DNA from: Burkholderia sp. IMCC1007
GTDB lineage: Bacteria; Pseudomonadota; Gammaproteobacteria; Burkholderiales; Burkholderiaceae
Length of the DNA: 64,000 nucleotides
Assembly (NCBI RefSeq): GCF_027257875.1
Contig: NZ_JAPVQY010000032.1
Span: 1-64,000 of the forward strand
Direction: 5' to 3'
Translations under genes and position numbers: made by a program
Part shown: positions 1 to 10,394 of the stretch, piece after piece
Layout: each line of letters starts with the position of its first letter
Numbering within the stretch: position 1 is the stretch's first letter
The notes under the pieces: model-generated
Seen by the model: only the letters and a program-made list of their open reading frames with translations
The model's database searches: none
Told to the model about the DNA's origin: nothing

Positions 1-549
1 CGTGGCGGCGCCGTCGCCGGCCGGCGCGGCTTCGCCGCCTTCCGCGGCGTTCGCGGCAGGGGCGGCGAGCGCGGGCGCGAGCCACTGCGCCGCTTCGAAG
101 CCGGTGTTCGCACCGCAGTACGGCGTCGACAGGCCGTTCGTGAACAGACGCACTTCCTCGCCGACCTGGCGCGCGAAATCGGCCTGCGCGTAAGTATCGG
201 CGACGTCCCACACGCGCAGCGCCGTTTGCGGCACGTCGAACACGTCGGAAATGCCGTCGGCGATCGTGCGCGGCAGCGCGTACGGGTCGCGCTCGGCGAT
301 CACGCGGGCGGTCCAGCGGCTGAACTTCGCTGACAGGCTGTCGTTCTCGTGCCCGTAGCGCACCAGTTCCGCGAGCCGGCGCTCGAGGTGCTTGTTCTTG
401 TCGCGCAGCATTTCCATCTGCCGCTCCTGCAGCGAGATCGCGGCCTTGCCGTGCGGGTTCGCGAGACGGACCGTCGCGAGCAGTTCCGCGTGTCGCGCGA
501 AGAATTCGGGATTGGCGAGCAGGTAGTCGGCGACTTCGCGATCGTTCAT
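1..549 (-). CDS. DUF484 family protein (partial, 3' end outside window)
   Basis: The first 183 codons are visible; the gene runs off the left edge of the window. The start MNDREVADYLLANPEFF and the following stretch on residues about 30-60, rich in charged residues (LQERQMEMLRDKNKHLERRLAEL), are typical of DUF484, a GAF-like family of unknown biochemical role. It lies 36 bp downstream of dapF on the same strand, the usual place for this family in proteobacteria, where a xerC recombinase gene commonly follows. Co-transcription with dapF is likely from the short gap. No function beyond the family name can be given. The visible C-terminal part is Ala-rich. Confidence 0.85.
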   Translation of the reverse strand, partial: MNDREVADYLLANPEFFARHAELLATVRLANPHGKAAISLQERQMEMLRDKNKHLERRLAELVRYGHENDSLSAKFSRWTARVIAERDPYALPRTIADGISDVFDVPQTALRVWDVADTYAQADFARQVGEEVRLFTNGLSTPYCGANTGFEAAQWLAPALAAPAANAAEGGEAAPAGDGAAT

Positions 550-585
550 GTGACTGGAGCGTTCAGTTATCAGGACGTTGAAGGG

Positions 586-1455
586 TCAGACGTTCAGGTC
601 GATCTCGCCTTCGAACACGGTCGCGGCGGGCCCGGCCATCATCAGCGCGGCGGTTTCGTCGCGCGCGCCGTCCCAGCCGATCGTCAGCGTGCCGCCGTGC
701 GTGTGCACGGTCACCGGCGAATCGAGCAGGCCGCGCCGGATGCCGGCCGCCACCGCCGCGCATGCGCCGGTGCCGCACGCGAGCGTTTCGCCCGCGCCGC
801 GCTCGTAGACGCGCAGCTTCACCTCGTGGCGCGACACGATCTGCATGAAGCCGGCGTTCACCCGCTCCGGAAAGCGTGCATGGCGCTCGATCAGCGGGCC
901 TTCTTCGAGCACCGGATACGCTTCGGTGTCGGCGACGACCTGGACCGCGTGCGGGTTGCCCATCGTCACCGTGGAGATCCAGCGCGTGTGGCCGCCGACG
1001 TCGAGCGGCCACAGCGTGTCGCGGCCTTCCGTGCGGCCGTCGAGCCCCGACGCGTCGAACGGCACCTGCGCCGGCGCGAACAAGGGCGCGCCCATGTCGA
1101 CGACGACTTCGCCGTTGTCCTGCATCGTCAGCGTAATCAGGCCCTTCATCACCTGCACGCGCACGGTGCGCTTGTCGGTCAGGCCGCGGTCGCTGACGAA
1201 CTTCACGAAGCAGCGCGCGCCGTTGCCGCAGTGTTCGACCTCGCCGCCGTCGCAATTGAAGATCCGGTACTTGAAGTCCACGCCGTCGATGGTCGGTTTT
1301 TCGACGAGCAGCAACTGGTCTGCGCCGATGCCGAAGTGCCGGCTGGCGAGTGCGCGCACTTGCGCTTCGGTGAGCGGCGGCAACGCGCGCGAATAGCCGT
1401 CGAGCACGACGAAGTCGTTGCCCGCGCCGTGCATCTTGGTGAACGAAAGTTTCAC
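586..1455 (-). CDS. dapF: diaminopimelate epimerase
   Basis: Converts LL-diaminopimelate to meso-diaminopimelate in the cytoplasm, the last step before lysine and a direct peptidoglycan precursor. The 289-residue product has the family's two catalytic cysteines: one in [10 protein letters not shown] near residue 76 and one in [10 protein letters not shown] near residue 228. The N-terminal [13 protein letters not shown] is diagnostic. The start is the GTG at 1455; the reading frame stays open much further upstream, but that part overlaps the acyltransferase gene and has no family similarity. Length matches the family (about 275-290). It sits 317 bp downstream of the acyltransferase gene and upstream of the DUF484 gene, so it may have its own promoter. 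Confidence 0.96.
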   Translation of the reverse strand: MKLSFTKMHGAGNDFVVLDGYSRALPPLTEAQVRALASRHFGIGADQLLLVEKPTIDGVDFKYRIFNCDGGEVEHCGNGARCFVKFVSDRGLTDKRTVRVQVMKGLITLTMQDNGEVVVDMGAPLFAPAQVPFDASGLDGRTEGRDTLWPLDVGGHTRWISTVTMGNPHAVQVVADTEAYPVLEEGPLIERHARFPERVNAGFMQIVSRHEVKLRVYERGAGETLACGTGACAAVAAGIRRGLLDSPVTVHTHGGTLTIGWDGARDETAALMMAGPAATVFEGEIDLNV

Positions 1456-1772
1456 AGGGTCCGGAATTCCATGGCGAACAAGGCGGCGGCGCGACGAACG
1501 CGATGTGCCGCCATTCCGGGCGGCGTCGTTCGTCGTGCTGATCTCAACCGCAAATGATACATGCAGCCGACGGGGGCGTCCTGCGCGGGCGGGGCGGCGG
1601 GTGTCGTTCGAGCGTCGCGACGGCGCGATGTCGGCCGATCGGCCGACTGGTTGCGTGGGCAGCGAGTGGGCAGATTGAAACGGCGCGGCAGGCGCGCGCG
1701 AAAGGCGCGCCGAAGGTGGCGAGGGTGCGGGCACGCGCGTGACGGCGCGCCCGCGAACGTCTCGCGGCAGGC
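1456..1772. other. intergenic gap between lpxL-like gene and dapF
   Basis: This 317-bp stretch holds no convincing gene. Open frames cross it on both strands but are Arg/Ala-rich and lack family similarity. It could carry the dapF promoter on the minus strand; a TATCAT hexamer lies around 1553, without a good -35 partner. Confidence 0.5.
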
Positions 1773-2657
1773 TCAGTACAGGCTCGGCTCGCCGGGCGGC
1801 CGGGTCTTGAAGCGCTTGTGGACCCAGTAATACTGCTCGGGCATCAGCGGAATCTGCTCCTCGAGGAATGCGTTCATTCGCCGCGCGTCGAGATCGTCGT
1901 CGCCGGTCGGGTAGTGATCCCACGGCTTGAATACCTTCAGACGGTAGCCCTTGTAGTTCGGCAGCACCTCGCCGATGAACGGCACGACCTGCGCGCGGCC
2001 CGTCTTCGCGAGCCGGCCGACGGCCGTCAGCGTGCAGGCCGGCACGCCGAAGAACGGGACGAACGTCGAATTGCGCAGCCCGTAATCCATGTCGGCGCCG
2101 AGCATCACCGGCTTGCGGTCGCGCAGCCAGCGCAGCACGACGCGCGCGCTGTCCGCGCGGCCGACCATCTCGGCGTCGAAGCGCCCGCGCGCCTTTTTCG
2201 CCTCGTCCTCGAGTATTGCGTTCGAGAACGGCTGGTACAGCGACCCGCAACGGCGGTGCAGCGACCGGTTCAGCCAGATCGAGCCGGCTTCGATGCCGAC
2301 GAAATGCAGGCCGAGGAACAGCGTCGGGGGCAGATCGGGATCGGTGAGGTCGACGGCGCTGTCGACCTGGATCAGCTTCGCGAGCTTGCGCTCGGAGCCG
2401 AACCACTGAACGCTGCGCTCGACGTAGCTGCGGATCGCGTGACGGAAATGCAGGCCCGCCACTTCCTCGCGCCGCTCGTCGCTCCAGTCCGGGAAGCAGA
2501 GTTTCAGATTCGTATGTACGATGCGCTTGCGCCGGCTGGGGATCTGATACAGCAGCCAGCCGAGGCCATCGCCGAACCGTGCGGTCAGACCGTACGGCAG
2601 CAGGGCGAGCAGCTTCAGCAAGCCGATGGCGAGGTGCGTGCCGAGGCGGCCTAGCAT
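1773..2657 (-). CDS. lpxL: lipid A biosynthesis lauroyl/acyl acyltransferase (HtrB/LpxL family)
   Basis: Predicted to add a secondary acyl chain to Kdo2-lipid A at the inner membrane. The product has 294 residues. It starts with a hydrophobic membrane-anchoring segment (residues about 6-25) and carries the catalytic H-X4-E motif as HFVGIE at residues 118-123, after LFLG. Later conserved parts are [12 protein letters not shown] and VPFIGE. The start at 2657 is chosen because GGAGATTCCGC precedes it on the minus strand; a longer frame to 2873 has no Shine-Dalgarno and would run into the metK promoter region. It is divergent from metK. Acyl-chain and position specificity cannot be read from the sequence, so the LpxL name is by family only. 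Confidence 0.9.
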   Translation of the reverse strand: MLGRLGTHLAIGLLKLLALLPYGLTARFGDGLGWLLYQIPSRRKRIVHTNLKLCFPDWSDERREEVAGLHFRHAIRSYVERSVQWFGSERKLAKLIQVDSAVDLTDPDLPPTLFLGLHFVGIEAGSIWLNRSLHRRCGSLYQPFSNAILEDEAKKARGRFDAEMVGRADSARVVLRWLRDRKPVMLGADMDYGLRNSTFVPFFGVPACTLTAVGRLAKTGRAQVVPFIGEVLPNYKGYRLKVFKPWDHYPTGDDDLDARRMNAFLEEQIPLMPEQYYWVHKRFKTRPPGEPSLY

Positions 2658-2740
2658 GCGGAATCTCCGTGGGGCCGGCTGGCCGGCACGTTGCGAACAG
2701 GGTGGTAAGACAGCGGAAGATGCAGCACGGGCAACGGTCT

Positions 2741-2767
2741 GTGACAATTCAGGAAAGCCGCTATAAT
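2741..2767 (+). promoter_or_regulatory. metK promoter
   Basis: A perfect -10 box TATAAT lies at 2762-2767 and a GTGACA box (5 of 6 to TTGACA) at 2741-2746, with a 15-bp spacer. Transcription would start near 2774, giving a leader of about 150 nt before the metK start. It lies in the divergent gap between the acyltransferase gene and metK. Confidence 0.7.
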
Positions 2768-2770
2768 ACG

Positions 2771-2922
2771 GGCTTCGCCGAGTTAACTGACAACTTGCGG
2801 GGCGAAGCCGGCTGGCGCGAAGCGCGCTGCCCGGTCCTGGTAATCCGCTAAAGCGTCGCCGCTTCAGGCCCAACGAAGCTGGCTACGTGAAACCACCCGT
2901 AACCACACAGGAGCCTGAAAAA
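2771..2922 (+). promoter_or_regulatory. structured metK 5' leader
   Basis: The leader has a 9-bp stem, GGCTTCGCC (2771-2779) with GGCGAAGCC (2801-2809), holding a smaller AGTT/AACT stem in its loop. Short hairpins follow, GCGC-GAA-GCGC near 2814-2826 and AAGCG-TCGC-CGCTT near 2850-2863. Because metK makes S-adenosylmethionine, a ligand-sensing leader is a fair suspicion, but I could not match it to a riboswitch class I know. Confidence 0.4.
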
Positions 2923-4110
<1,188 letters not shown>

Positions 4111-4130
4111 GCGTCGCTCGCCTGAAACGA

Positions 4131-4157
4131 AAAACCCCGGCATGCCGGGGTTTTTTT
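4131..4157 (+). terminator. metK rho-independent terminator
   Basis: An AAAACCCCGG-CATG-CCGGGGTTTTTTT hairpin directly follows metK. The A-run on the left arm means it could also act on transcription from the other side. Confidence 0.9.
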
Positions 4158-4214
4158 ACGCATATTGGGCGCCGCAACGAGGCGATCGTCGCGGGCGCTG
4201 CCCGCGGCGCGGCT

Positions 4215-4556
4215 TCAGCGTGCGCTGAAGCCGAACCAGCCGGCGCTCGCCGCGAGGCGGCGCGGGCGGTTGATGCGGCGCTGCGGGCCGAGCGTGCGGC
4301 GCAGCGCGAGCGCCCGCAGCGACGACGGCTTCTGCAGCAGCGAGCGCAGGCCGGCGCGGCGGGCGAACGCCTGCGTACTCATCATCGAGAAAAACGCGTG
4401 GAACCACGCGCGAATGCCGTCCAGCCGGCTGTGCGCGTGCGTGCGCTCGGTGAGCGCCTGCGTGCGTGCACGGTGATGGCGCAGCGAGCGGGCGGGAGCG
4501 GACGGCACGACGCGCTTCGCAGCGCGGTTGAAACGGGAAGTCAGACGGAATGGCAT
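4215..4556 (-). CDS. small basic hypothetical protein (doubtful)
   Basis: An open frame of 113 residues starts MPFRLTSRFNRAAKR and ends AGWFGFSAR; the frame itself extends to 4628. It is very rich in Arg, Ala and Leu and has no recognisable domain. A clear Shine-Dalgarno is missing in front of 4556. It faces metK across the terminator. It could be a real small gene or a chance open frame in GC-rich DNA; I lean slightly to the second. The rest of the gap up to 4907 shows nothing else I can support. Confidence 0.25.
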   Translation of the reverse strand: MPFRLTSRFNRAAKRVVPSAPARSLRHHRARTQALTERTHAHSRLDGIRAWFHAFFSMMSTQAFARRAGLRSLLQKPSSLRALALRRTLGPQRRINRPRRLAASAGWFGFSAR

Positions 4557-4907
4557 GTGAACGATGCTTCGCTTGTATGGGTGGCGCCCTGAAGAGCGCA
4601 CTGGTATGAACGGCCTCGGATGGCGCAACGGATCTTACCGAAACTCGTTGCGCGCCGCGCCCGCCAGAATTGACAGGCCGCGACAGGCTACAGCGGTTTC
4701 GTGACGGGCAAAAGTCGCGATAAACCCTTGTGCCGCAAGCGCGTGCCGCATACCGCCTGTCGCTGAGGCACGCATCGCGCCGCACAGTTCCCTTGCGCCA
4801 GATCAAATCGCCGATTGGCATGCCCCTGCGTACGACAATGGTGCTGTTCGCGGCATCCGGCGCCGATTTACAATCGTCACATTCACACAATAAACGTCTG
4901 GCATCCC

Positions 4908-5681
4908 ATGTCGTCACCATTGCAGTCGGAATCGATCCGCGCGCAAGTCGCGGAATTGCGCGAACGCGGCTTCGTCGTTGCGCGCGGCCTCGTCGGTGAA
5001 GCGCAGTGCGCGGCGCTCAAGCGCATCGCGGAGCGCCAGTTGCAGGAAGCGGCGGAGCCGATCGAATTCGAGGCGGACCTGCGCTATCCGGGCGCGCCCG
5101 ATTCGAAGCATGCGCCGGGCGGGCACACGGTGCGGCGCTTGCTCGACGCGTACAACCGCGATCCGGCGTTCGCCGAGCGCGCGATCGCGCCCGAAATCGG
5201 CGCATGGATGCGCGAGTACTTCGGCGAGCAGCCGGTTCTGTCGTGCGCGCATCACAACTGCATGATGACGAAGCACCCGGCGTACGGCAGCCTCACCGGC
5301 TGGCATCGCGATTTCCGCTACTGGGCGTTCGAACGCGCGGACATGGTGTCGGTGTGGCTCGCGCTCGGGCCGGAAACGAACGAAAACGGCGCGCTGTGGC
5401 TGGTGCCGGGCTCGCATACGGCCGAATTCGGGCCGGAAGCATTCGACGATGCGAAGTTCTTTCGCAGCGATCTGCCCGAAAACCGCAAGATGATCGACGC
5501 GGCCACCTGCCCGCCGCTCCAGACGGGCGACGTCGTGTTCTTCCACTGCAACACGCTGCATTCGGCGGGGCAGAACCGTTCGAACCAGGTGAAGTTCTCG
5601 CTCGTGTACACGTATCACGGCGTGAGCAACCGGCCGCTGCCGGGCACGCGTTCGGCGGCGAAGCCGGAAGTGCAGTTCTAG
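4908..5681 (+). CDS. phytanoyl-CoA dioxygenase (PhyH) family protein
   Basis: A 257-residue member of the non-haem Fe(II)/2-oxoglutarate oxygenase family PhyH. The metal-binding HxD is visible as WHRDF (H133, D135), and the distal His as TLHSAG (H218), followed by an Arg about ten residues on (NRSNQVKFS) that may bind 2-oxoglutarate. LVPGSH near residue 170 is also typical. The start at 4908 removes an upstream stretch without similarity. The substrate is unknown; bacterial members hydroxylate diverse small molecules, so a fatty-acyl role should not be assumed. The gene stands alone and is followed by a hairpin. Confidence 0.88.
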   Translation: MSSPLQSESIRAQVAELRERGFVVARGLVGEAQCAALKRIAERQLQEAAEPIEFEADLRYPGAPDSKHAPGGHTVRRLLDAYNRDPAFAERAIAPEIGAWMREYFGEQPVLSCAHHNCMMTKHPAYGSLTGWHRDFRYWAFERADMVSVWLALGPETNENGALWLVPGSHTAEFGPEAFDDAKFFRSDLPENRKMIDAATCPPLQTGDVVFFHCNTLHSAGQNRSNQVKFSLVYTYHGVSNRPLPGTRSAAKPEVQF

Positions 5682-5747
5682 CAGCGGTATCGGTGTCGGC
5701 CGGCGTGGCGGCCCGATGGGGCGCCGCGGCGGCTCGGCGGATGAAGA

Positions 5748-5771
5748 AACGGGCGGCCCAGGCCGCCCGTT
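5748..5771 (+). terminator. probable terminator after PhyH-like gene
   Basis: An 11-bp perfect inverted repeat, AACGGGCGGCC and GGCCGCCCGTT with a 2-nt loop, followed by GCATTTT. The T-run is short. It also lies downstream of the oppositely oriented DUF3185 gene, so it may serve both. Confidence 0.7.
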
Positions 5772-5848
5772 GCATTTTGCGCGGCCGCGATCGCGTGACG
5801 CGGGCCGTGACGTGACGCAGACCGCTGCGCGGCCGCGCAGTGCTGCGC

Positions 5849-6055
5849 TCAGCGCTTGTTGGTCGGCATCGCGAGGCCGATCAGGCCGATCAGCATGGCG
5901 ACGGCGCCGCCCGCGATCAGCAGGATCGTCTTCGTGGCGGGCGAGCCGGTGAAGAAGCGCGATACGTTGTCGTTGATCGAATGAAACGACAGGCCGCCGA
6001 AATACAGCAGCACGACGCCGCCGACGAGCAGCGCAACCGAGATGACCCGGGACAT
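5849..6055 (-). CDS. DUF3185 family small membrane protein
   Basis: A 68-residue protein, MSRVISVALLVGGVVLLYF at the start, with two hydrophobic helices (about residues 4-20 and 43-63) joined by a polar loop with the sequence FHSINDNVSRFFTGSP typical of DUF3185. The start at 6055 has GAGG seven bases upstream. It is probably an inner-membrane protein of unknown role. It is divergent from the aldo/keto reductase gene. Confidence 0.85.
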   Translation of the reverse strand: MSRVISVALLVGGVVLLYFGGLSFHSINDNVSRFFTGSPATKTILLIAGGAVAMLIGLIGLAMPTNKR

Positions 6056-6240
6056 ACCAACCTCGCTGTAACGGTGATTCGAGACGCCGCAGTGTAGGCG
6101 ACGTGCGCGGCGTCGTCCATCGCCGTGCGCGCTCGCGCGACGTTCGCTACCATAGCCGTCGTGCGTTTTCCCCGCCGCCGGCGCGCGATGTTCGCGTGCG
6201 GCGCGCGTCCCTCCCCCCGACGTCCTGACGGAACACACTG

Positions 6241-7284
6241 ATGGCCTACGAAGCAGCTTCCGAGCGTTATGCCGACATGCAGTACCGCACCTGCGGCAAA
6301 TCCGGGCTCAAATTGCCCGCCCTGTCGCTGGGCCTGTGGCACAACTTCGGCGACTCGACGCCGATCGCGACGCAGCGCGACATCCTGCGCACCGCGTTCG
6401 ACCTCGGCATCAACCACTTCGACCTCGCGAACAACTACGGGCCGCCGTACGGCAGCGCCGAAACCAACTTCGGTCGGCTGCTGAAGGAGGATTTCCGGCC
6501 GTACCGCGACGAGCTGCTGATCTCGACGAAGGCCGGCTGGGACATGTGGCCGGGCCCGTACGGCAGCGGCGGCGGGTCGCGCAAGTACGTGCTCGCGAGC
6601 CTCGACCAGAGCCTGCAGCGCATGGGCCTCGACTACGTCGACATCTTCTATTCGCATCGCTTCGACGCGCACACGCCGCTGGAGGAAACGGCCGGCGCGC
6701 TCGCGTCGGCGGTGCAGCAGGGCAAGGCGCTGTACATCGGCATCTCGTCGTATTCGGCCGCGAAGACGCGCGAGATGGCCGCGCTGCTCGCGCAATACAA
6801 GGTGCCGCTGCTGATTCACCAGCCGTCGTACAACATGCTCAACCGCTGGATCGAAGAAGATCTGCTCGATACGCTCGACGACATCGGCACGGGCAGCATC
6901 GCGTTCACGCCGCTCGCGCAGGGGCTGCTCACGTCGAAATACCTGAACGGCGTGCCGGCCGATGCGCGCGTGAACAAGCCGGGCGGCGGTTCGCTGAAGG
7001 AGGATCATTTGAGCGCGGACAACCTCGAGCATGTGCGCAAGCTCGACGGCATCGCGCAGCGGCGCGGGCAGAGCCTCGCGCAGATGGCGCTCGCGTGGGT
7101 GCTGCGCAACGGCCGCGTGACCTCCGCGCTGATCGGCGCGAGCCGGGCGGAGCAGGTGCGTGAAAACGTGGGCGCGTTGAAGAACCTCGAGTTCACGGCC
7201 GACGAACTCGCGGAGATCGATCGCTATGCGACCGAAGGCGGCGTGAATCTGTGGGAAAAGCCGTCCACCGACCAGGCGATCTGA
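6241..7284 (+). CDS. aldo/keto reductase, L-glyceraldehyde 3-phosphate reductase (YghZ) type
   Basis: A 347-residue NADPH-dependent reductase closest to the YghZ/Gpr group, which reduces L-glyceraldehyde 3-phosphate and other aldehydes including methylglyoxal. The catalytic tetrad is visible: D in INHFDLANNYG (around residue 60), Y in the same segment, K in ISTKAGWDMWPGPYG, and H in FYSHRFD. The N-terminal YRTCGKSGLKLPALSLGLWHNFG is diagnostic for the group. It stands alone, with DUF3185 divergent upstream. The physiological substrate in this organism is not known. Confidence 0.92.
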   Translation: MAYEAASERYADMQYRTCGKSGLKLPALSLGLWHNFGDSTPIATQRDILRTAFDLGINHFDLANNYGPPYGSAETNFGRLLKEDFRPYRDELLISTKAGWDMWPGPYGSGGGSRKYVLASLDQSLQRMGLDYVDIFYSHRFDAHTPLEETAGALASAVQQGKALYIGISSYSAAKTREMAALLAQYKVPLLIHQPSYNMLNRWIEEDLLDTLDDIGTGSIAFTPLAQGLLTSKYLNGVPADARVNKPGGGSLKEDHLSADNLEHVRKLDGIAQRRGQSLAQMALAWVLRNGRVTSALIGASRAEQVRENVGALKNLEFTADELAEIDRYATEGGVNLWEKPSTDQAI

Positions 7285-7401
7285 TCGACAGCGGTGATGG
7301 TCGATACGGTATGCGAACTATCCGATACCGTATCGCAGCCGCACATGAGGCCGTCACGCCGCTGCAGTGCAGCGACGTGGCCGGCACGCGCCGACGCCGC
7401 G

Positions 7402-7587
7402 CTAGAGGAGCGCAGGCAGCCCTTCGACGAGGAGTACCGCGACGCCGACGCCAAGGATCACGCCGAGCACGCGCAGCAGGTTGTGGCGGAATTGCGTGGC
7501 GCACGGCACCGCGCCGAGGAACAGCGCGCCGGCCAGCGCCATCGGGATCAACAGGATGAAGTCGCCGATCGTGAAGTAGGTCGTCAT
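7402..7587 (-). CDS. small two-helix membrane protein, unknown function
   Basis: A 61-residue open frame beginning MTTYFTIGDFILLIPMALAG and ending VLLVEGLPALL, almost entirely two hydrophobic helices with a short basic loop (CATQFRHNLLR). GGAGAC lies six bases before the start at 7587, supporting translation. I recognise no family. It is convergent with the aldo/keto reductase gene. Confidence 0.65.
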   Translation of the reverse strand: MTTYFTIGDFILLIPMALAGALFLGAVPCATQFRHNLLRVLGVILGVGVAVLLVEGLPALL

Positions 7588-7887
7588 GCGTGTCTCCGTA
7601 GTCGGCTGGAGACGGCGCATGCGCGTTCTCCAGCCCCATGCCGGGTATTTCTCGTATGGTGCCGCCCCGATTGCGAGCGGGCCGGACAATTCGAGTATAG
7701 GCAAGCTCGCGTCGTTTTTCGCTATCCGAACCATTAAAAGTCTGCGGAAAACCCGGGGAAATCCGCGTTTTCCCGCGAACAAGACGAACGCCTTGCGCGA
7801 CGCTTTCCGGTTCCTTTCGCTTTGCGCGGAAACGTCGTACGTGTCCGATACGGGCCGCCGTACCGCGCCGGCGCGGCGACCGTCCCG
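7588..7887. other. intergenic gap, nothing clear
   Basis: This 300-bp gap lies between the small membrane protein and the end of the EamA gene. It is less GC-rich around 7690-7790 and may hold the promoter of the small protein on the minus strand. No RNA gene or repeat is evident. Confidence 0.4.
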
Positions 7888-8769
7888 TTACGCGCGGTCG
7901 GGCTGAGTACGAACGGCCGGCGTGCGGAATACGAGCGCGAGCCCCGCGACGATCGCGCCCATGCCGGCGAGCGCGAGCGGTTCAGGGCGATTGCCGAGCC
8001 AGACGGCGTCCATCAGCGTGGTGACGATGGGCACGAGATAGAACAGGCTCGTCACGTTGACGAGATCGCCGCGCTGCATCAACCGATAGAACAGCAACTG
8101 CGCGATCACGGAGATCACGATGCCGAGCCAGAGCAGCGGCACGACGAACGCCCAGCTCGCATCGAGCGAGATCGGCCGGAACGGCAGGATCGCCACGCAT
8201 AGCGCGAGGCCGATCGCGTTCTGCAGCGGCAGCACGTCGGCAGGTGCGGTGCGCATGCGCTTTTGCAGCAGCGAGCCGGCGGTCAGCGCGACGAGTGCGG
8301 TGAGCGCGCAGCCGACGCCCACGATCGGCAGCCCGGCGCCGCCGACGCCGCGGCACACGACGAGCGCGAGGCCCGCCAGCGACAGGCCGAGCCCCGCGAC
8401 GCGCATCGGCTGCCAGCGCCGCTCGACGATCGCGAGCGTGAGGATCGGCTGCACGCCGAGGATCGTCGCGAGCACGCCCGGCGCGATTCCGCGCTCGAGC
8501 GCGAGCAGGTAGAAGATCGAATAGCCGCCCATCATCAGCAAGCCGGTCAGCGCGGCCATGCGCCGCTCGCCGCGCGGCGGCAGCCAGCGTCCGCGCATGA
8601 AGGCCAGCCCGAGCAGCACGAGCGACGCGAGCGCGAAGCGGGCGGTGAGAAAGACGAACGCGGATGCGTGACGCAGCCCGAGTTCAGCGAAGATCGCGCC
8701 GCTGCTCCACAGCAGCACGAAGAGCGACGTCGCGCCATGCGCGGCGAGCGCGCGTTTGAACGAAACCAT
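7888..8769 (-). CDS. EamA/DMT-family transporter
   Basis: A 293-residue integral membrane protein with about ten hydrophobic helices and two internally repeated EamA halves. Typical pieces are LLWSSGAIFAELGLRHASAF in the first helix pair, ALERGIAPGVLATILGVQPI in the middle, and MQRGDLVNVTSLFYLVPIVT in the second half. Family members export amino acids and other metabolites; the substrate here cannot be told. The start at 8769 has GGTGGA upstream. It stands alone. Confidence 0.9.
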   Translation of the reverse strand: MVSFKRALAAHGATSLFVLLWSSGAIFAELGLRHASAFVFLTARFALASLVLLGLAFMRGRWLPPRGERRMAALTGLLMMGGYSIFYLLALERGIAPGVLATILGVQPILTLAIVERRWQPMRVAGLGLSLAGLALVVCRGVGGAGLPIVGVGCALTALVALTAGSLLQKRMRTAPADVLPLQNAIGLALCVAILPFRPISLDASWAFVVPLLWLGIVISVIAQLLFYRLMQRGDLVNVTSLFYLVPIVTTLMDAVWLGNRPEPLALAGMGAIVAGLALVFRTPAVRTQPDRA

Positions 8770-9143
8770 GTGAGTCCACCTGTCGAACGGATCGAAACGT
8801 TCCATGTCGCGCGCGGCAACGCACCGTGCGTCAACACGCACGAACGGCCGCAAACGGGCGAATGGAAAACGGGAAGGAAGCCGGCTGGTCAGCCGACGCG
8901 TGCCGCCCGCGGGGGAGGCGCGGTGCCGACGAGCGGCGGTGCGACAGGAGGAGGAAGGACCGACGGATGCGCGCACGCCTGCGGCCGCGAGTCGAACTGC
9001 GGCCGGGATGTTGCGAGAGCGGACGTGAATGGATGCATCGTGTGTCGAAATGCGCTTGAACGCGAATGAGCTTCAAAGGTATCGCAAGGTAGCCATCCGG
9101 CGCAACTACCCGCGATGCGTCCACGTCGTCCGCGCGAACGACG
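8770..9143. other. intergenic gap, nothing clear
   Basis: This 374-bp gap between two minus-strand transporters holds only short Arg-rich open frames that I take as chance. The EamA gene's promoter must be in it, but I cannot assign boxes. Confidence 0.4.
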
Positions 9144-10394
9144 TCACGTAGCGCCGCTACGTTCGCGACCGCGCAGCCATGTTGCAGCGGCCAGCCCGAG
9201 CGCGAGCAGCGTGGCGACGAGCGCCGCGACGCCGGGCCAGCCATACGCGCTCCAGAAGCGGCCGCCGAGCGAGCCGACGATGCTCGAACCGAGGTAGTAG
9301 GACAGCAGATACAGCGCGGCGGCCTGCCCCTTGCCCTGCGTCGCGAGGCGTCCGACCCAGCCGCTCGCGGTCGAGTGCCCGGCGAAGAAGCCGAACGTCA
9401 CGCACGCGATGCCGAACGCGATCGCGGCGACGGGCTGCAGCAGCGTCAGCGCGACGCCGGCCAGCATGATCGCGACGCTCGCGATCAGCACGCGACCGCG
9501 GCCGATCGAATCGGCCATGCGCCCCGACCACGGCGATGCGACGACGCCGACCAGATAGACGACGAAGATCGCGCCGATCGTCGCCTGGTTCATCGAATAC
9601 GGCGGCGCGAGGAGCCGATAGCCGACGTAGTTGTACAGCGTGACGAAGCCGCCCATCAGGATGAAGGCCGTGGCAAACAGCACGGGCAACTCGCGGCGGC
9701 CGGCGAGATGCCGGACGAGCGCCGCGCGATGCTGCACGAAGCCGAGCCCGCGACGCGGCGTGAAATGGCGCGACGGCGGCAGCAACGCGCGAAATGCGAG
9801 CGTCGCGGCGAGGCCGAGCACGCCGATCGCGCCGATCGCGATGCGCCACGTGAACAGGTCGGCGAGCACGCCCGCGATTACGCGTCCGGCCATCCCGCCG
9901 ATCGCGTTGCCGCCGACGTAGAGCCCCATCGCGAGCCCGAGCCCGTCGGGGTGCACTTCCTCGGCGAGATACGCCATGCCGACGGCGGGCACGCCGCCGA
10001 GCGCGAGCCCGGTGAGCGCGCGCAGCACGAGCATCTGGTGCCAGTGCGGCGCGAACGCGGCGACGAGCGTGAGGAGCGAGGACAGCATCAGCGATGCGGT
10101 CATCAGCCGGTGGCGGCTCAGCCCTTCGGACACGAAGCCCGCGACGAACACGGCCACGGCGAGCGCGCCTGTCGCGAACGACAGCGCGAGGCTGCTTTGC
10201 GCGGGGCTCGCGCCGAACGCGCGCGAGAATTCCGGCAGCAGCGGCTGTACGTAGTAGAGCAGCGAGAAGGTCGCGTAACCGGCGAACAGCAGCGCGACGC
10301 TCGCGCGCCAGTAGTTGCGCGAGCCACGTTCGAGATAGGGCGGGGATGCATCGCGGCGCGACGCCGCGGGCGTGGTTCCGTTGGATGCGGTCAC
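9144..10394 (-). CDS. MFS transporter, YnfM-like
   Basis: A 416-residue major facilitator with twelve predicted helices. The first helix reads ASVALLFAGYATFSLLYYVQP and is followed by LLPEFSRAFGASPAQSSLALS, a pattern typical of the YnfM/arabinose-efflux-like subgroup. VLRALTGLALGGVPAVGMAY and PWSGRMADSIGRGRV are conserved loops. Translation starts at a GTG (10394) with AGGAG nine bases upstream. Substrate unknown. It is divergent from the small conserved gene at 10727. Confidence 0.9.
   Translation of the reverse strand: MTASNGTTPAASRRDASPPYLERGSRNYWRASVALLFAGYATFSLLYYVQPLLPEFSRAFGASPAQSSLALSFATGALAVAVFVAGFVSEGLSRHRLMTASLMLSSLLTLVAAFAPHWHQMLVLRALTGLALGGVPAVGMAYLAEEVHPDGLGLAMGLYVGGNAIGGMAGRVIAGVLADLFTWRIAIGAIGVLGLAATLAFRALLPPSRHFTPRRGLGFVQHRAALVRHLAGRRELPVLFATAFILMGGFVTLYNYVGYRLLAPPYSMNQATIGAIFVVYLVGVVASPWSGRMADSIGRGRVLIASVAIMLAGVALTLLQPVAAIAFGIACVTFGFFAGHSTASGWVGRLATQGKGQAAALYLLSYYLGSSIVGSLGGRFWSAYGWPGVAALVATLLALGLAAATWLRGRERSGAT

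Noticed and set aside
586-2406. A single 606-codon frame joining part of the acyltransferase region with dapF
   Set aside because: Only the last 289 codons resemble dapF; the upstream part is antiparallel noise within the acyltransferase gene in another frame.
2771-2922. The metK leader as a standard SAH riboswitch
   Set aside because: Only a short core is similar; the conserved 3' pairing partner is missing.
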